Assembly: GCA_035939775.1 (NCBI GenBank)
Contig: DASZFO010000235.1
Coordinates: 1 to 52,107 of the forward strand
Reading direction: 5' to 3'
From: Pirellulales bacterium
Lineage (GTDB): Bacteria; Planctomycetota; Planctomycetia; Pirellulales; DATAWG01
DNA: 52,107 bases
Both the position numbers and the translations under genes were made by a program. Position 1 is the first letter of the stretch. Every line of letters begins with the position of its first letter. A model generated the notes under the pieces. It saw only the letters and a program-made list of their open reading frames with translations. It did no database searches and had not been told where the DNA came from. Shown here piece after piece: positions 26,530 to 33,785 of the stretch.

Positions 26530-26566
26530 GGCCGCATTATCCCCGACCGCGGGCAGCCGGAGCAAG
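26530..26566 (-). promoter_or_regulatory. 37-bp promoter-like element, copy 5
   Basis: On the minus strand it has TTGCTC, an 18-base spacer and GATAAT, then GCGGCC and ATG 26529. It represents the consensus of the set, and the upstream TATCT is also shared with copy 6. Confidence 0.72.
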
Positions 26567-26742
26567 AGATACGTGCGGCGGATGAGGATACCGGTGCGGG
26601 GTTTGTCAAGGAAAAAACCGCGCGTGATCGCTGGTTATGCCGTGAGCCAGCATACCTATTCCGGCCAGACAGGCCCACGCAGCCTTGCCCCACAAGCGCG
26701 CCGGCGACTGGCTTCGTTGCGACCACGATGCCTAGGCGTCAT

Positions 26743-27141
26743 TCACCGGGCATTGGGACAGGATGCGCGTTCGGGGTAATCGGTCATAAAACCGAACGCA
26801 GCTTCAGGGAAAACGGTCTTCATCCGACTCGCTTGCGGCTTGGAAATGCCATATGGAAAATTGATGCTCAATGCCGTGTGATCGCCAATCAGAATGCGAA
26901 TCCATGTGATCTGCGACGTCTCGGGATGCTCCATCTCGTATTGCGCCTCGTGAATCACGCCACCGTTGTCCAGTAACCACGACCGAAGGGCCTTGCGTTC
27001 CTCCACGACCCGGGCTTGATGCGCAAGCCAACCGCATGGGATCGCCAGCAGCGTGACGACTATCATCAGCGACCGCAGGCTGAATTGAAACCAGCGGCGT
27101 TTGCGCTTCGGCGGATCGGCTTTGGGCAGCTCGGTTTGCAT
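26743..27141 (-). CDS. Membrane-anchored protein, WFQFSLR anchor with LRR-family-like tail
   Basis: The protein has 132 residues from ATG 27141. The anchor is KRKRRWFQFSLRSLMIVVTL. A helix (HQARVVEERKALRSWLLDNG) leads to a segment (GVIHEAQYEMEHPET, IRILIGDHTALSINFP, MKTVFPEAAFG) that resembles the N-terminal part of planctomycete TM/leucine-rich-repeat proteins, but the repeats themselves are absent. Its tail aligns in pattern with the protein at 27300-27755. It may be a truncated or minimal form of that family. Confidence 0.68.
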   Translation of the reverse strand: MQTELPKADPPKRKRRWFQFSLRSLMIVVTLLAIPCGWLAHQARVVEERKALRSWLLDNGGVIHEAQYEMEHPETSQITWIRILIGDHTALSINFPYGISKPQASRMKTVFPEAAFGFMTDYPERASCPNAR

Positions 27142-27178
27142 GGCCGCATTATCCCCCACCGCGGGCAGCCGGAGCAAG
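27142..27178 (-). promoter_or_regulatory. 37-bp promoter-like element, copy 6
   Basis: On the minus strand it has TTGCTC, an 18-base spacer and GATAAT, then GCGGCC and ATG 27141. It differs from copy 5 by one base within the 37. Confidence 0.72.
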
Positions 27179-27299
27179 AGATACGGAAGGTCATTGTCGC
27201 CAGAGCACCCGCGGCGATTCCGAATCGCTCCCGCGCTCGGACATGGGAGGCGGGATACCGGGGGGAAATTGGCTTGCGGGGCTGAGCAGGTGAACGCCG

Positions 27300-27755
27300 T
27301 TATTCGCGCGCGCCGGGAGCAGAAGATTCTGGCGCGGGGTACGGTTCTGATTGAGTGTTGGTAACCGTGGAGGCCGCGTGGCGAGCCGAAGGGCGTGGCG
27401 GTGATTCATCCACTATGTCGGCCTCTGGAAACAAGGCGACGAGGTGCGCTCGCTGCTCAAGTTCCGTTTCTGGAGAGATTTCGATCGCCATGATTCTCAC
27501 GTCGCCGAGCATTCGGCGAAGCGGCGAAATCGGGTTTGGTCCCACGACTTCAAAACCTTCAAAAAGGAATCCCCATCGTCCATTAACGTCGCGATCAAGC
27601 TCTTGCTTCCGCTCCCGCACGATCTTCGCCTGCCAACCGATGTAGGCGCACGGCACGGCCATCAGCGCAACGCCGATCATCAGCGAGCGCAGGCTGAACT
27701 GAAACCAGCGGCGTTTGCGCTTCGGCGGGTCGGCTTTGGGCGGCTCGATTTGCAT
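27300..27755 (-). CDS. Membrane-anchored protein, WFQFSLR anchor with LRR-family-like tail
   Basis: The protein has 151 residues from ATG 27755. The N-terminus (MQIEPPKADPPKRKRRWFQF) is nearly identical to its neighbour at 26743-27141. After the membrane segment comes a charged helix (QAKIVRERKQELDRDVNGRW) and a soluble region with LRRMLGDVRIMAIEISPETE and HLVALFPEADIVDESP. The Ser/Pro-rich tail is low in complexity. It is unrecognised beyond the planctomycete TM/LRR-type N-terminal region. Confidence 0.66.
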   Translation of the reverse strand: MQIEPPKADPPKRKRRWFQFSLRSLMIGVALMAVPCAYIGWQAKIVRERKQELDRDVNGRWGFLFEGFEVVGPNPISPLRRMLGDVRIMAIEISPETELEQRAHLVALFPEADIVDESPPRPSARHAASTVTNTQSEPYPAPESSAPGARE

Positions 27756-27792
27756 GGCTGCATTATCCCCGACAGCGAGCAGCCGGGGCAAG
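27756..27792 (-). promoter_or_regulatory. 37-bp promoter-like element, copy 7
   Basis: On the minus strand it has TTGCCC, an 18-base spacer with several substitutions and GATAAT, then GCAGCC and ATG 27755. The spacer length is kept although its bases differ, as expected of a promoter spacer. It lies 10 bases past the stop of the gene upstream. Confidence 0.7.
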
Positions 27793-27802
27793 AGATTCCG
27801 AT

Positions 27803-28399
27803 TCAGCGATCCAAGCCGTCAATTCTCTCCAGAAACTTCGTCTGCTCGGCGACAATCGTTTGCCAATTCGGCCGCTCCATCTTTCGGATGTACTCGATCG
27901 TTTCTTTGAGTCGCTTCTTGAATTCCTCCGTCGAAACTCGTTCACTATCTTCACCCGGTCCTGACTTTTCCCGACGCCCCTGGCCGAAGTCAACCGGAAT
28001 CAGAATCCACGCCTTGTCCTCAAAGATGGTGGGTGCGGAGATGTGCATGGTCCACCGAGTCGGGCGATTGAAGTACATCAGCACCAACTGTCCGGGATCG
28101 TTCTGTTGCAGGCCGGGGACATAGCCGTAGTCCGGCGCCCAATCCATGGAGCCTTCCATTTCCTCGCGAATGGCATTGAGCGAATTTCGGCCGACGCCTC
28201 CCACATTCGGGAATTCGTTCGTGCGGGTCGTGCTGTCCTTGCCGTTTCTGACGATCCAGTTTTCGAATGCGAGCATGATCTGCGCATGACAATAAGGCTT
28301 GCCCTGCCAATCGAGAATGAAGTTGTAATAGCCCAGCGGCAACCCGATGACGAGGACTGCCGCGACGATCCATTTCACGATTTGGCGTGACGGACGCAT
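27803..28399 (-). CDS. Single-pass membrane protein of unknown function
   Basis: The protein has 198 residues. An N-terminal membrane segment (QIVKWIVAAVLVIGLPLGYY) is followed by a soluble domain with no recognised family (NEFPNVGGVGRNSLNAIREE, DYGYVPGLQQNDPGQLVLMY, WTMHISAPTIFEDKAWILIP). Its start lies only six bases after the stop of the gene at 28406-28783, so the two are probably co-transcribed from element copy 8. It has no 37-bp element of its own. Confidence 0.7.
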   Translation of the reverse strand: MRPSRQIVKWIVAAVLVIGLPLGYYNFILDWQGKPYCHAQIMLAFENWIVRNGKDSTTRTNEFPNVGGVGRNSLNAIREEMEGSMDWAPDYGYVPGLQQNDPGQLVLMYFNRPTRWTMHISAPTIFEDKAWILIPVDFGQGRREKSGPGEDSERVSTEEFKKRLKETIEYIRKMERPNWQTIVAEQTKFLERIDGLDR

Positions 28400-28405
28400 A
28401 ACGGT

Positions 28406-28783
28406 TTAGCGAGTCGGAAGGTGGTCGGAAATCCATTGGAGGAAGAGCGCGAATACGGCGCCCGCGAGCGTGCCTGCCAATAGGGCGGCGAGCGTGGTGA
28501 AGCCCCTGCTGGTTGGATCTTGACCTTTGCCGTCCCCTTCAAACACATGCAAGTAGATCTGCCAGCCGATGAATGCGCCCATGAGCGCGACAACGGCAGT
28601 TAAGATCGCGTCAACAGCATTTCGCCGGTTCATGAACACGACGAGGAGGCTCGCGACGGCTCCGAACGGCGCAGCAAGCGGCCAATCCTCGGGGCCGAAG
28701 TATTGGGCCATTCGAATTGTCAGCGCAAAGACCGCGATGATCAGAAATACCTTGTATAGCGGGAATTGGAAGCGCCGGGACAT
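28406..28783 (-). CDS. Small multi-pass membrane protein
   Basis: The protein has 125 residues from ATG 28783, which element copy 8 abuts. It begins MSRRFQFPLYKVFLIIAVFA, a variant of the cluster's FQFSLR anchor. Four hydrophobic segments are visible (VFLIIAVFALTIRMAQY, APFGAVASLLVVFMN, AILTAVVALMGAFIGWQIYL, TTLAALLAGTLAGAVFALFL). The function is unknown. Confidence 0.7.
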   Translation of the reverse strand: MSRRFQFPLYKVFLIIAVFALTIRMAQYFGPEDWPLAAPFGAVASLLVVFMNRRNAVDAILTAVVALMGAFIGWQIYLHVFEGDGKGQDPTSRGFTTLAALLAGTLAGAVFALFLQWISDHLPTR

Positions 28784-28820
28784 GTCCGCATTATCCCCGA
28801 CCGCGGGCAGCGGGGGCAAG
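28784..28820 (-). promoter_or_regulatory. 37-bp promoter-like element, copy 8
   Basis: On the minus strand it has TTGCCC, an 18-base spacer and GATAAT, then GCGGAC and ATG 28783. It probably drives both the gene at 28406-28783 and the one at 27803-28399. Confidence 0.7.
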
Positions 28821-28867
28821 CGCGGTGCAAAGGGCCGACGGGCCGGTTCATGATGTTCGAAAGGACT

Positions 28868-29284
28868 CTACTCCGGCATGAGCGTCGGGATCACCAGGCG
28901 GCCGTTTTTGCGGTAGATGCGGAAATGGCGGTCGAGGGTGAAGACGCTGCTGTCGGCGTATTGCTCGGCCATGCGGACCAGGCAGGCGTCGGCTAGCGAC
29001 ATCGGGGTCGAGCGGTAGCGGGTGAGCAGGCGGGAGACGGTCGGGAGTTCGTCCGCCAGGCAAAATGGAGTCGTCACGACGGCGCGGGATAAGAGCTGCA
29101 TCAGGGCGTCGACGCCTCCGTCGATGCCCCGCAAAAGGAAGCCAGCTTCGGAAATGACCGCCTCGCACGTGACCAGCGGCGGGCGGAGGAGCTTGAATTG
29201 CTCGTGGGACCAATCGTGATGGCGCTCCCGCCGGTTCAACAGGGCCACGAGCGGGCCGGTATCGACGATCACCGGCCCTTTCAT
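28868..29284 (-). CDS. PIN-domain toxin, VapC-type
   Basis: The protein has 138 residues. PIN-domain acidic residues are visible: D8 in VIVDTGPLVALLN, E41 or E46 in TCEAVISEAGF, D99 in SLADACLVRMAEQ and D118 in VFTLDRHF. VapC-type toxins are Mg-dependent RNases. The start ATG overlaps the antitoxin stop by four bases (29281-29284), the standard coupled arrangement. The RNA target cannot be deduced. Confidence 0.9.
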   Translation of the reverse strand: MKGPVIVDTGPLVALLNRRERHHDWSHEQFKLLRPPLVTCEAVISEAGFLLRGIDGGVDALMQLLSRAVVTTPFCLADELPTVSRLLTRYRSTPMSLADACLVRMAEQYADSSVFTLDRHFRIYRKNGRLVIPTLMPE

Positions 29285-29520
29285 CGGCCGTATCCGCGAA
29301 GGTGCTTCGGATTCGTGGCCAGATCCTTGGGCCCGCCCACGGCGCCGATGAGGTCGCCCGCCAGATCGGCGCAGGATGGTTCGGCGCCATTTCGCGCGGC
29401 GGCGAAATAGGCCTCGAGTGCCGTGCGAATCACTTCCGACTTGGCCAAGCTGCGCTTCCGCGACAGCTCGGCCAACTTGGCGTGCAGGTCATCGGGCAAT
29501 TTGAGCGAGACGGTCTTCAT
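29281..29520 (-). CDS. Ribbon-helix-helix antitoxin of the PIN toxin
   Basis: The protein has 79 residues from ATG 29520; a further upstream start adds 11 residues with no family similarity. MKTVSLKLPDDLHAKLAELS followed by KSEVIRTALEAYF is the RHH (CopG/Arc-like) DNA-binding fold. The C-terminal part (LAGDLIGAVGGPKDLATNPK) is probably the toxin-binding tail. Such antitoxins repress their own promoter, and a palindrome lies just upstream. Confidence 0.88.
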   Translation of the reverse strand: MKTVSLKLPDDLHAKLAELSRKRSLAKSEVIRTALEAYFAAARNGAEPSCADLAGDLIGAVGGPKDLATNPKHLRGYGR

Positions 29521-29533
29521 GCGATGGCCGCAA

Positions 29534-29562
29534 GTAATACCATAGTAGTACAAGTGTATTAC
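29534..29562. promoter_or_regulatory. Probable antitoxin operator palindrome
   Basis: GTAATAC (29534-29540) and GTATTAC (29556-29562) are perfect 7-bp inverted half-sites, 15 bases apart, starting 13 bases upstream of the antitoxin ATG. Location and symmetry fit an autoregulatory operator of an RHH antitoxin. Binding is inferred. Confidence 0.6.
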
Positions 29563-29656
29563 GCAGGTCGGGATTCGTCAACGTGGGCAGAACCGCGGAA
29601 GAACGCGGATTGACGCGGATTCCGAATCGTTCTCCGCGTCCGAACGGCGGCGGAGT

Positions 29657-30130
29657 CTAACGACGCCCCCAAAGAATCATCCACACCATAGCAGCGATAA
29701 ATGCAGCAGCACTCCAAAGCGCGCCGCCAAGCGGCTGGCACAGAATGACCCACGACGCAAGCGTCGATACGCCGACAGTCAAGAAAATAGCAACAGTCAT
29801 ATCCTCGCGCTGCGAGCCAAAATACTGGTTCGTAAGAACAAAAAATAACCCGGCTTCGGCGCAGACAATCGTCACGATCACGAACATTCGACGCATCGAG
29901 AATCGAAACGGCTTGCTTGTCGGCGCATTCTCCCGGCCCCTGAAAAGGCGGGGCCGCGGCGTTTTTCGCACAAGCCACAAAGCGAAAAGCACTGTTGCTG
30001 CGGCAAAAATCGCGGTGCGAATGGCCGGCCACATAAAGCCCTCATGCCAACATCGCTCCGCAGCACCCCCCAGGACCAAGCCGATGCCCATCAGCAACAT
30101 GAACGCGGCAAATCGGCGGATCGGGTCCAT
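29657..30130 (-). CDS. Multi-pass membrane protein with FSMRRM motif
   Basis: The protein has 157 residues from ATG 30130, the ATG that element copy 9 abuts. It has two N-terminal hydrophobic segments (FAAFMLLMGIGLVLGGAAE, IRTAIFAAATVLFALWLV). The cluster motif TSKPFRFSMRRMFVIVTIVC then falls in the middle rather than at the start, followed by two or three more segments. This looks like a fusion of an extra membrane hairpin to an FSMRRM-type protein. The function is unknown. Confidence 0.7.
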   Translation of the reverse strand: MDPIRRFAAFMLLMGIGLVLGGAAERCWHEGFMWPAIRTAIFAAATVLFALWLVRKTPRPRLFRGRENAPTSKPFRFSMRRMFVIVTIVCAEAGLFFVLTNQYFGSQREDMTVAIFLTVGVSTLASWVILCQPLGGALWSAAAFIAAMVWMILWGRR

Positions 30131-30167
30131 GACAGCATTATCCCCGACCGCCGGCAGCCCGAGCAAG
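30131..30167 (-). promoter_or_regulatory. 37-bp promoter-like element, copy 9
   Basis: On the minus strand it has TTGCTC, an 18-base spacer and GATAAT, then GCTGTC and ATG 30130. It is the most upstream copy, lying beyond the toxin-antitoxin pair. Confidence 0.7.
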
Positions 30168-30334
30168 CGATCCTTGCATCAAAGGGTTGGCCACTGGTTT
30201 TAGGATTGGAGGCTGTTGTTGGTAGCGGCAGCTTCCAGCCGCCGTTCACGGGAGCAGGATACTCCCGCTACGACTGAAGCCAACCCGAAATCTTGGAGTT
30301 GACGAAGCACTAGCCGCATCTCGGCGGCTGCATT

Positions 30335-30931
30335 ATGCTGCCTTGCATGGGTGCTGCCGAGCGATTGCCGCGAAGTCCTGAGTTGATGTCGGCCGCCGAC
30401 ACTGGCTTGTTGGTCGTCGATGTGCAGGAGAAGCTGATTGGATTGGTGCCGGGGCACGAGCGGATCGTTTGGAACCTGCGGCGGCTGATCGATGGGGCGG
30501 GGTTGTTCAAGATGGCGATTCTGGCGACGGAGCAGTATCCGAAGGGGCTCGGCGGAACGGTGCCGGAGCTGGCCTCGCGGCTGGGGCCGATCGCGGCGAA
30601 GACGGCGTTTAGCTGCGTCGGCTGTGCGGAAATCGGCGCGGAATTGGAGCGATTGCCGGCGGCGAAGTGGCTGGTCGCGGGCATCGAGACGCACGTGTGC
30701 GTGCAGCAGACGGTCCTCGATCTGTTGGCGAGCGGATTCCGAGTGTACCTGGCGGTGGACGCGACCGGCTCGCGATTCGATATCGACCGCGAGACGGCGA
30801 TCGCCCGCATGGACGCGGCCGGCGCGACGCTCACGACGACCGAGGCGGCGCTGTTCGAATGGTGCCGGGATTCGAGTGCCGCAGAGTTCAAGCAACTTAG
30901 TGCGATGGTTAAGGAGAAGCGACCTTATTGA
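30335..30931 (+). CDS. Isochorismatase-family cysteine hydrolase
   Basis: The protein has 198 residues from ATG 30335; ATG 30347 and ATG 30386 are possible alternatives and no clear ribosome site separates them. The catalytic triad of the family is visible: D29 in LLVVDVQEKL, K89 in IAAKTAFSC and C122 in IETHVCVQQT. Family members hydrolyse isochorismate, nicotinamide or related amides. This one resembles the ycaC-like group, whose substrate is unclear. It is the first plus-strand gene after the minus-strand cluster, and its stop abuts a repeat element. Confidence 0.88.
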   Translation: MLPCMGAAERLPRSPELMSAADTGLLVVDVQEKLIGLVPGHERIVWNLRRLIDGAGLFKMAILATEQYPKGLGGTVPELASRLGPIAAKTAFSCVGCAEIGAELERLPAAKWLVAGIETHVCVQQTVLDLLASGFRVYLAVDATGSRFDIDRETAIARMDAAGATLTTTEAALFEWCRDSSAAEFKQLSAMVKEKRPY

Positions 30932-30944
30932 GAGCGCCCAACTC

Positions 30945-31183
30945 ATCCGGCTGGGACTCCACAAAAGGGGACAGTCCCCGGCCGTTCTCGCTGCGGAGGC
31001 GTAGGGAGCGCTCGGCGAAAGCGAGCCAACCAGCGCGAAAACGCTCGACGCGTCGAGCGGATTGCCGTCCTGCGTAGTCTATCTCCTCGAACCCGGCCTG
31101 CGCAAAGGGGACAGTCCCCGTTTTGCTCCGCGGACTGCGCAAAAGGGGGACAGTCCCCGGCGGTTTTCGGATAGGCTCTAAGT
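30945..31183. repeat. GGGGACAGTCCCC repeat elements, copy 3 (compound)
   Basis: Three GGGGACAGTCCCC near-palindromes, in the opposite orientation to copies 1 and 2, lie in this region. The right end has CGGTTTTCGGATAGGCTCTA, the same terminal sequence type as copy 1, and contains the argJ stop codon (31178-31180). The left part is decayed. The element fills nearly all of the space between the convergent isochorismatase and argJ genes. Confidence 0.65.
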
Positions 31184-32371
31184 GTGATAGTCGGCGTTAA
31201 GCCGAATGTATTCGGCGGTCAGATCGGTCGTCCAGAAGCGGACGCGCGCATCGCCTTCGGAGAATCGCAACGTGATGATCGTGTCGCGCTCGGCGCGGAT
31301 CGAGGCGGAGACGGCGGCGGCGTCGAAGGGGGTCGGAGCGCCGCCGCGATAGAGCAAGAAGCCGTTCAGATTGAGTTCCACTTCGAGCGGATCGAAGGCC
31401 ACGCCCGCATAACCGGCGGCCGAAACGATTCGGCCCCAATTCGGGTCGGCCCCGGCGATGGCCGTCTTGACCAGAGCGCTATCGGCCACCGTCTTGGCGA
31501 TCTGGCGGGCCGCTTCGCGCGTGGCGCATCCGCTAACTTCGATCAGCACTAGATGCGTCGCCCCTTCGCCGTCGGCCGGAATCGATCGGGCCAGCTCTGC
31601 GGCCACAGCGTGCAATTCCTCCTGAAATGCGGCCAGATCGGAGCCCGCGAGCGGTGAGCCGCCCGCCGCGCCGTTGGCGACGAGCAACACCGTATCGTTG
31701 GTGCTCATGTGCCCTTCGACGCTGATGCAGTTGAATGTGTCGTCGACGACCGCGGAAAGCGATTGCTGGGCCGCTGCGGCGGTGAGCGGGGCGTCGGACA
31801 GAATCAGACCGAGCATCGTGCCCATCCGCGGGCCGATCATTGCGGCCCCCTTGGCCATGCCCGTGATCCGAATGGTTCGCCCGCCGAGGGAAAGCGTGCG
31901 GCCGGCGAGTTTATGGACCGTGTCGGTGGTCATCATCCCGCGGGCAGCCGCCACGAGCGATTCCTCGCCGGTCCCCAATTGATCGGCGACGATTGCGATT
32001 CCTGCGGCGATCTTCTCCATCGGCAAGTACTCGCCGATGATGCCGGTCGACATCACAAGCGCCTGCTCACCCGTCGCATCGCAAGCCGCAGCGGCCAGGC
32101 GGGCCATTTCCCGAGCATCCGCTAGCCCGCGCTCGCCCGTGCAGGCATTGGCGTTGCCGGAGTTGATTACCACCGCGCGGAAGCCGCTGCCTGGAGTTCG
32201 CGAACGGTCGAGCGCCACCGGTGCGGCGAACACTAGATTTTGCGTGTACACGCCCGCCGCCACGGCCGGATGGTAAGAAACGACGAGCGACAAATCCTGC
32301 CGAGTCGTGTTTCGCTTCAATCCGCAATGCACACCGCCCAGGCGGAACCCTAATGGAATTTGGATCGACAT
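31178..32371 (-). CDS. argJ: Bifunctional glutamate N-acetyltransferase / amino-acid N-acetyltransferase
   Basis: The protein has 397 residues from ATG 32371 (MSIQIPLGFRLGGVHCG); a longer frame has no family similarity. ArgJ moves acetyl from N-acetylornithine to glutamate in cyclic arginine synthesis. Marks: AVVINSGNANACTGERG, VMSTGIIGEYLPMEK, KGAAMIGPRMGTMLG with the autocleavage nucleophile T185, EGHMSTNDTVLLVANG, and the C-terminus INADY-like RLNADYHT. The usual residue before the Thr is Ala and here it is Gly. It lies downstream of argC, 199 bases away, separated by an inverted repeat. Its stop codon is inside a GGGGACAGTCCCC element. Confidence 0.96.
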   Translation of the reverse strand: MSIQIPLGFRLGGVHCGLKRNTTRQDLSLVVSYHPAVAAGVYTQNLVFAAPVALDRSRTPGSGFRAVVINSGNANACTGERGLADAREMARLAAAACDATGEQALVMSTGIIGEYLPMEKIAAGIAIVADQLGTGEESLVAAARGMMTTDTVHKLAGRTLSLGGRTIRITGMAKGAAMIGPRMGTMLGLILSDAPLTAAAAQQSLSAVVDDTFNCISVEGHMSTNDTVLLVANGAAGGSPLAGSDLAAFQEELHAVAAELARSIPADGEGATHLVLIEVSGCATREAARQIAKTVADSALVKTAIAGADPNWGRIVSAAGYAGVAFDPLEVELNLNGFLLYRGGAPTPFDAAAVSASIRAERDTIITLRFSEGDARVRFWTTDLTAEYIRLNADYHT

Positions 32372-32438
32372 TGTGTTCGTTCCGTTACATTGAATCGACA
32401 TATCGCTTGGGACCGACAGATCACGTAGCCCGAATGAG

Positions 32439-32536
32439 TAGGGTGCGTCAAGTCCGCGCAGACGCGCCGGAACCCGCCACGACGGCCAGTCCACCTTGCC
32501 GCACGGTGCGTCAGCGCCGAGCCTCGACGCACCCTA
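32439..32536. repeat. TAGGGTGCGTC inverted repeat between argC and argJ
   Basis: TAGGGTGCGTC (32439-32449) and GACGCACCCTA (32526-32536) are perfect 11-bp inverted termini around a G/C-rich centre that holds a further GGTGCGTC. The element is about 98 bases long and non-coding. It looks like a short mobile or REP-type repeat. It sits within the probable argC-argJ transcript. Confidence 0.7.
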
Positions 32537-32570
32537 CCGAAGCATCATTCGCAAATCGCCATTCGACATT

Positions 32571-33581
32571 TCACAACAGGGCCGTCGTCTCGGGATAACC
32601 ATACATCAAATTGAAGTTCTGCACGGCCGCGCCGGAGGCCCCCTTGATGAGGTTGTCGAGGCAACTGATCGTCAGCACGCGGCCGCGGACTACGCGCGCG
32701 GTGATGTCGCAGAAGTTCGTATCGGTAGTGTCCTTCGAGCCGGGCAAATGATCGACGATGCGGACGAACGGCTGGTCGGCATAAAAGCCGCGGAACGCCT
32801 TGAGCAATTGTTCTTCCGTCACGTTACCGATCGGACGGGAGTAGGTGGTCGTCAAAATGCCGCGATCCATCGGCACCAGGTGCGGCGTGAAGATCACGCT
32901 CACCTCCTGCCCCGAACCGCGGCGAATGATCTGCTCGATCTCCGGGGTATGGCGGTGCCGGCCGACGTTGTAGGCTGAAATGCTTTCGTTGCACTCGGGA
33001 AAATGGGTGGTGAGCTTCGGTGTGCGCCCCGCGCCGCTCACGCCGCTTTTCGAGTCGATGATGATGTCGTGCGGCTCGATTAGCCCCGCTTTCAATAGGG
33101 GAGTGAGAGCCAGGATGGCCGACGTCGGGTAACAACCGGGATTCGCCACGATGCTGGCCCCGACGATCTGCTCGCGAAACAACTCCGGCAGGCCGTACAC
33201 GACCGTTCCCACGCGCTCGGGATCGGCATGTTTCTGGCCGTACCATTCCTGATAGGTGGCCGCGTCGTCGAGGCGATAATCGGCGCTGAAGTCGATCAGC
33301 TTCTTCCCGGCCGCCAAGAGATGCGGGGCCACGGTTGCGGAAACGCCGTGTGGCAGGCAACTGAAGACGCAGTCGGCTCGCGATGCGACGGCGATCGCAC
33401 CCAAGTCTTCGAGCTGGAGATCGAGCCGGCCCGCCAGCGAAGGATGTACCGACGCGACGTGCGGGCTTCCCTCCTGGCGGCTGGTCAGGGTGGTGATTTC
33501 GACCTCGGGATGCCGCAGCAGCAGCTTGATGAGTTCCAGGGCGGTGTATCCCGTGGCCCCCATGATCGCGACGCGAGTCAT
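32571..33581 (-). CDS. argC: N-acetyl-gamma-glutamyl-phosphate reductase
   Basis: The protein has 336 residues from ATG 33581 ([20 protein letters not shown]); the longer frame lacks homology. ArgC reduces N-acetylglutamyl phosphate to the semialdehyde with NADPH. The Rossmann motif GATGYTALE is at 8-16, the catalytic C150 lies in [11 protein letters not shown], and the [16 protein letters not shown] and [14 protein letters not shown] motifs are present. Followed by argJ, it forms an arginine gene pair; argB and argD are not in the window. Confidence 0.96.
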   Translation of the reverse strand: MTRVAIMGATGYTALELIKLLLRHPEVEITTLTSRQEGSPHVASVHPSLAGRLDLQLEDLGAIAVASRADCVFSCLPHGVSATVAPHLLAAGKKLIDFSADYRLDDAATYQEWYGQKHADPERVGTVVYGLPELFREQIVGASIVANPGCYPTSAILALTPLLKAGLIEPHDIIIDSKSGVSGAGRTPKLTTHFPECNESISAYNVGRHRHTPEIEQIIRRGSGQEVSVIFTPHLVPMDRGILTTTYSRPIGNVTEEQLLKAFRGFYADQPFVRIVDHLPGSKDTTDTNFCDITARVVRGRVLTISCLDNLIKGASGAAVQNFNLMYGYPETTALL

Positions 33582-33785
33582 GTCCGTTCCAGCCGGGTTT
33601 TTGCGTGTCGAAATCGATTCCCATTGCAACCGAAGTTGCGGCAAACATCGGCAGATGCCAGTATACTGACACGAGTAAGGCCGCCAAGGGGTGGTCGTAT
33701 TTGGACAGTGCGCGGCGCCGCCAGGTTCGCGTGCGAACCGCCGATCCGCGAGAGCCGTAAAAAGTTAAACCGCTAGAGCGCCAAG

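Noticed and set aside
24586-30167. Integron-like cassette array (conserved sequence between co-oriented small genes)
   Set aside because: The repeats sit before start codons rather than after stops, lack paired RYYYAAC/GTTRRRY cores with a foldable centre, and no integrase gene is in the window. A lone GTCTAAC at 29654 is chance.
24586-30167. CRISPR-like array
   Set aside because: Repeats are 300-1500 bases apart with genes between them, not short unique spacers, and no cas genes are present.
30310-30350. A tenth promoter-like element before the isochorismatase-family gene
   Set aside because: GGCTGCATTAT there matches only 11 bases of the element, in the opposite orientation relative to its gene, without the -35-like part.
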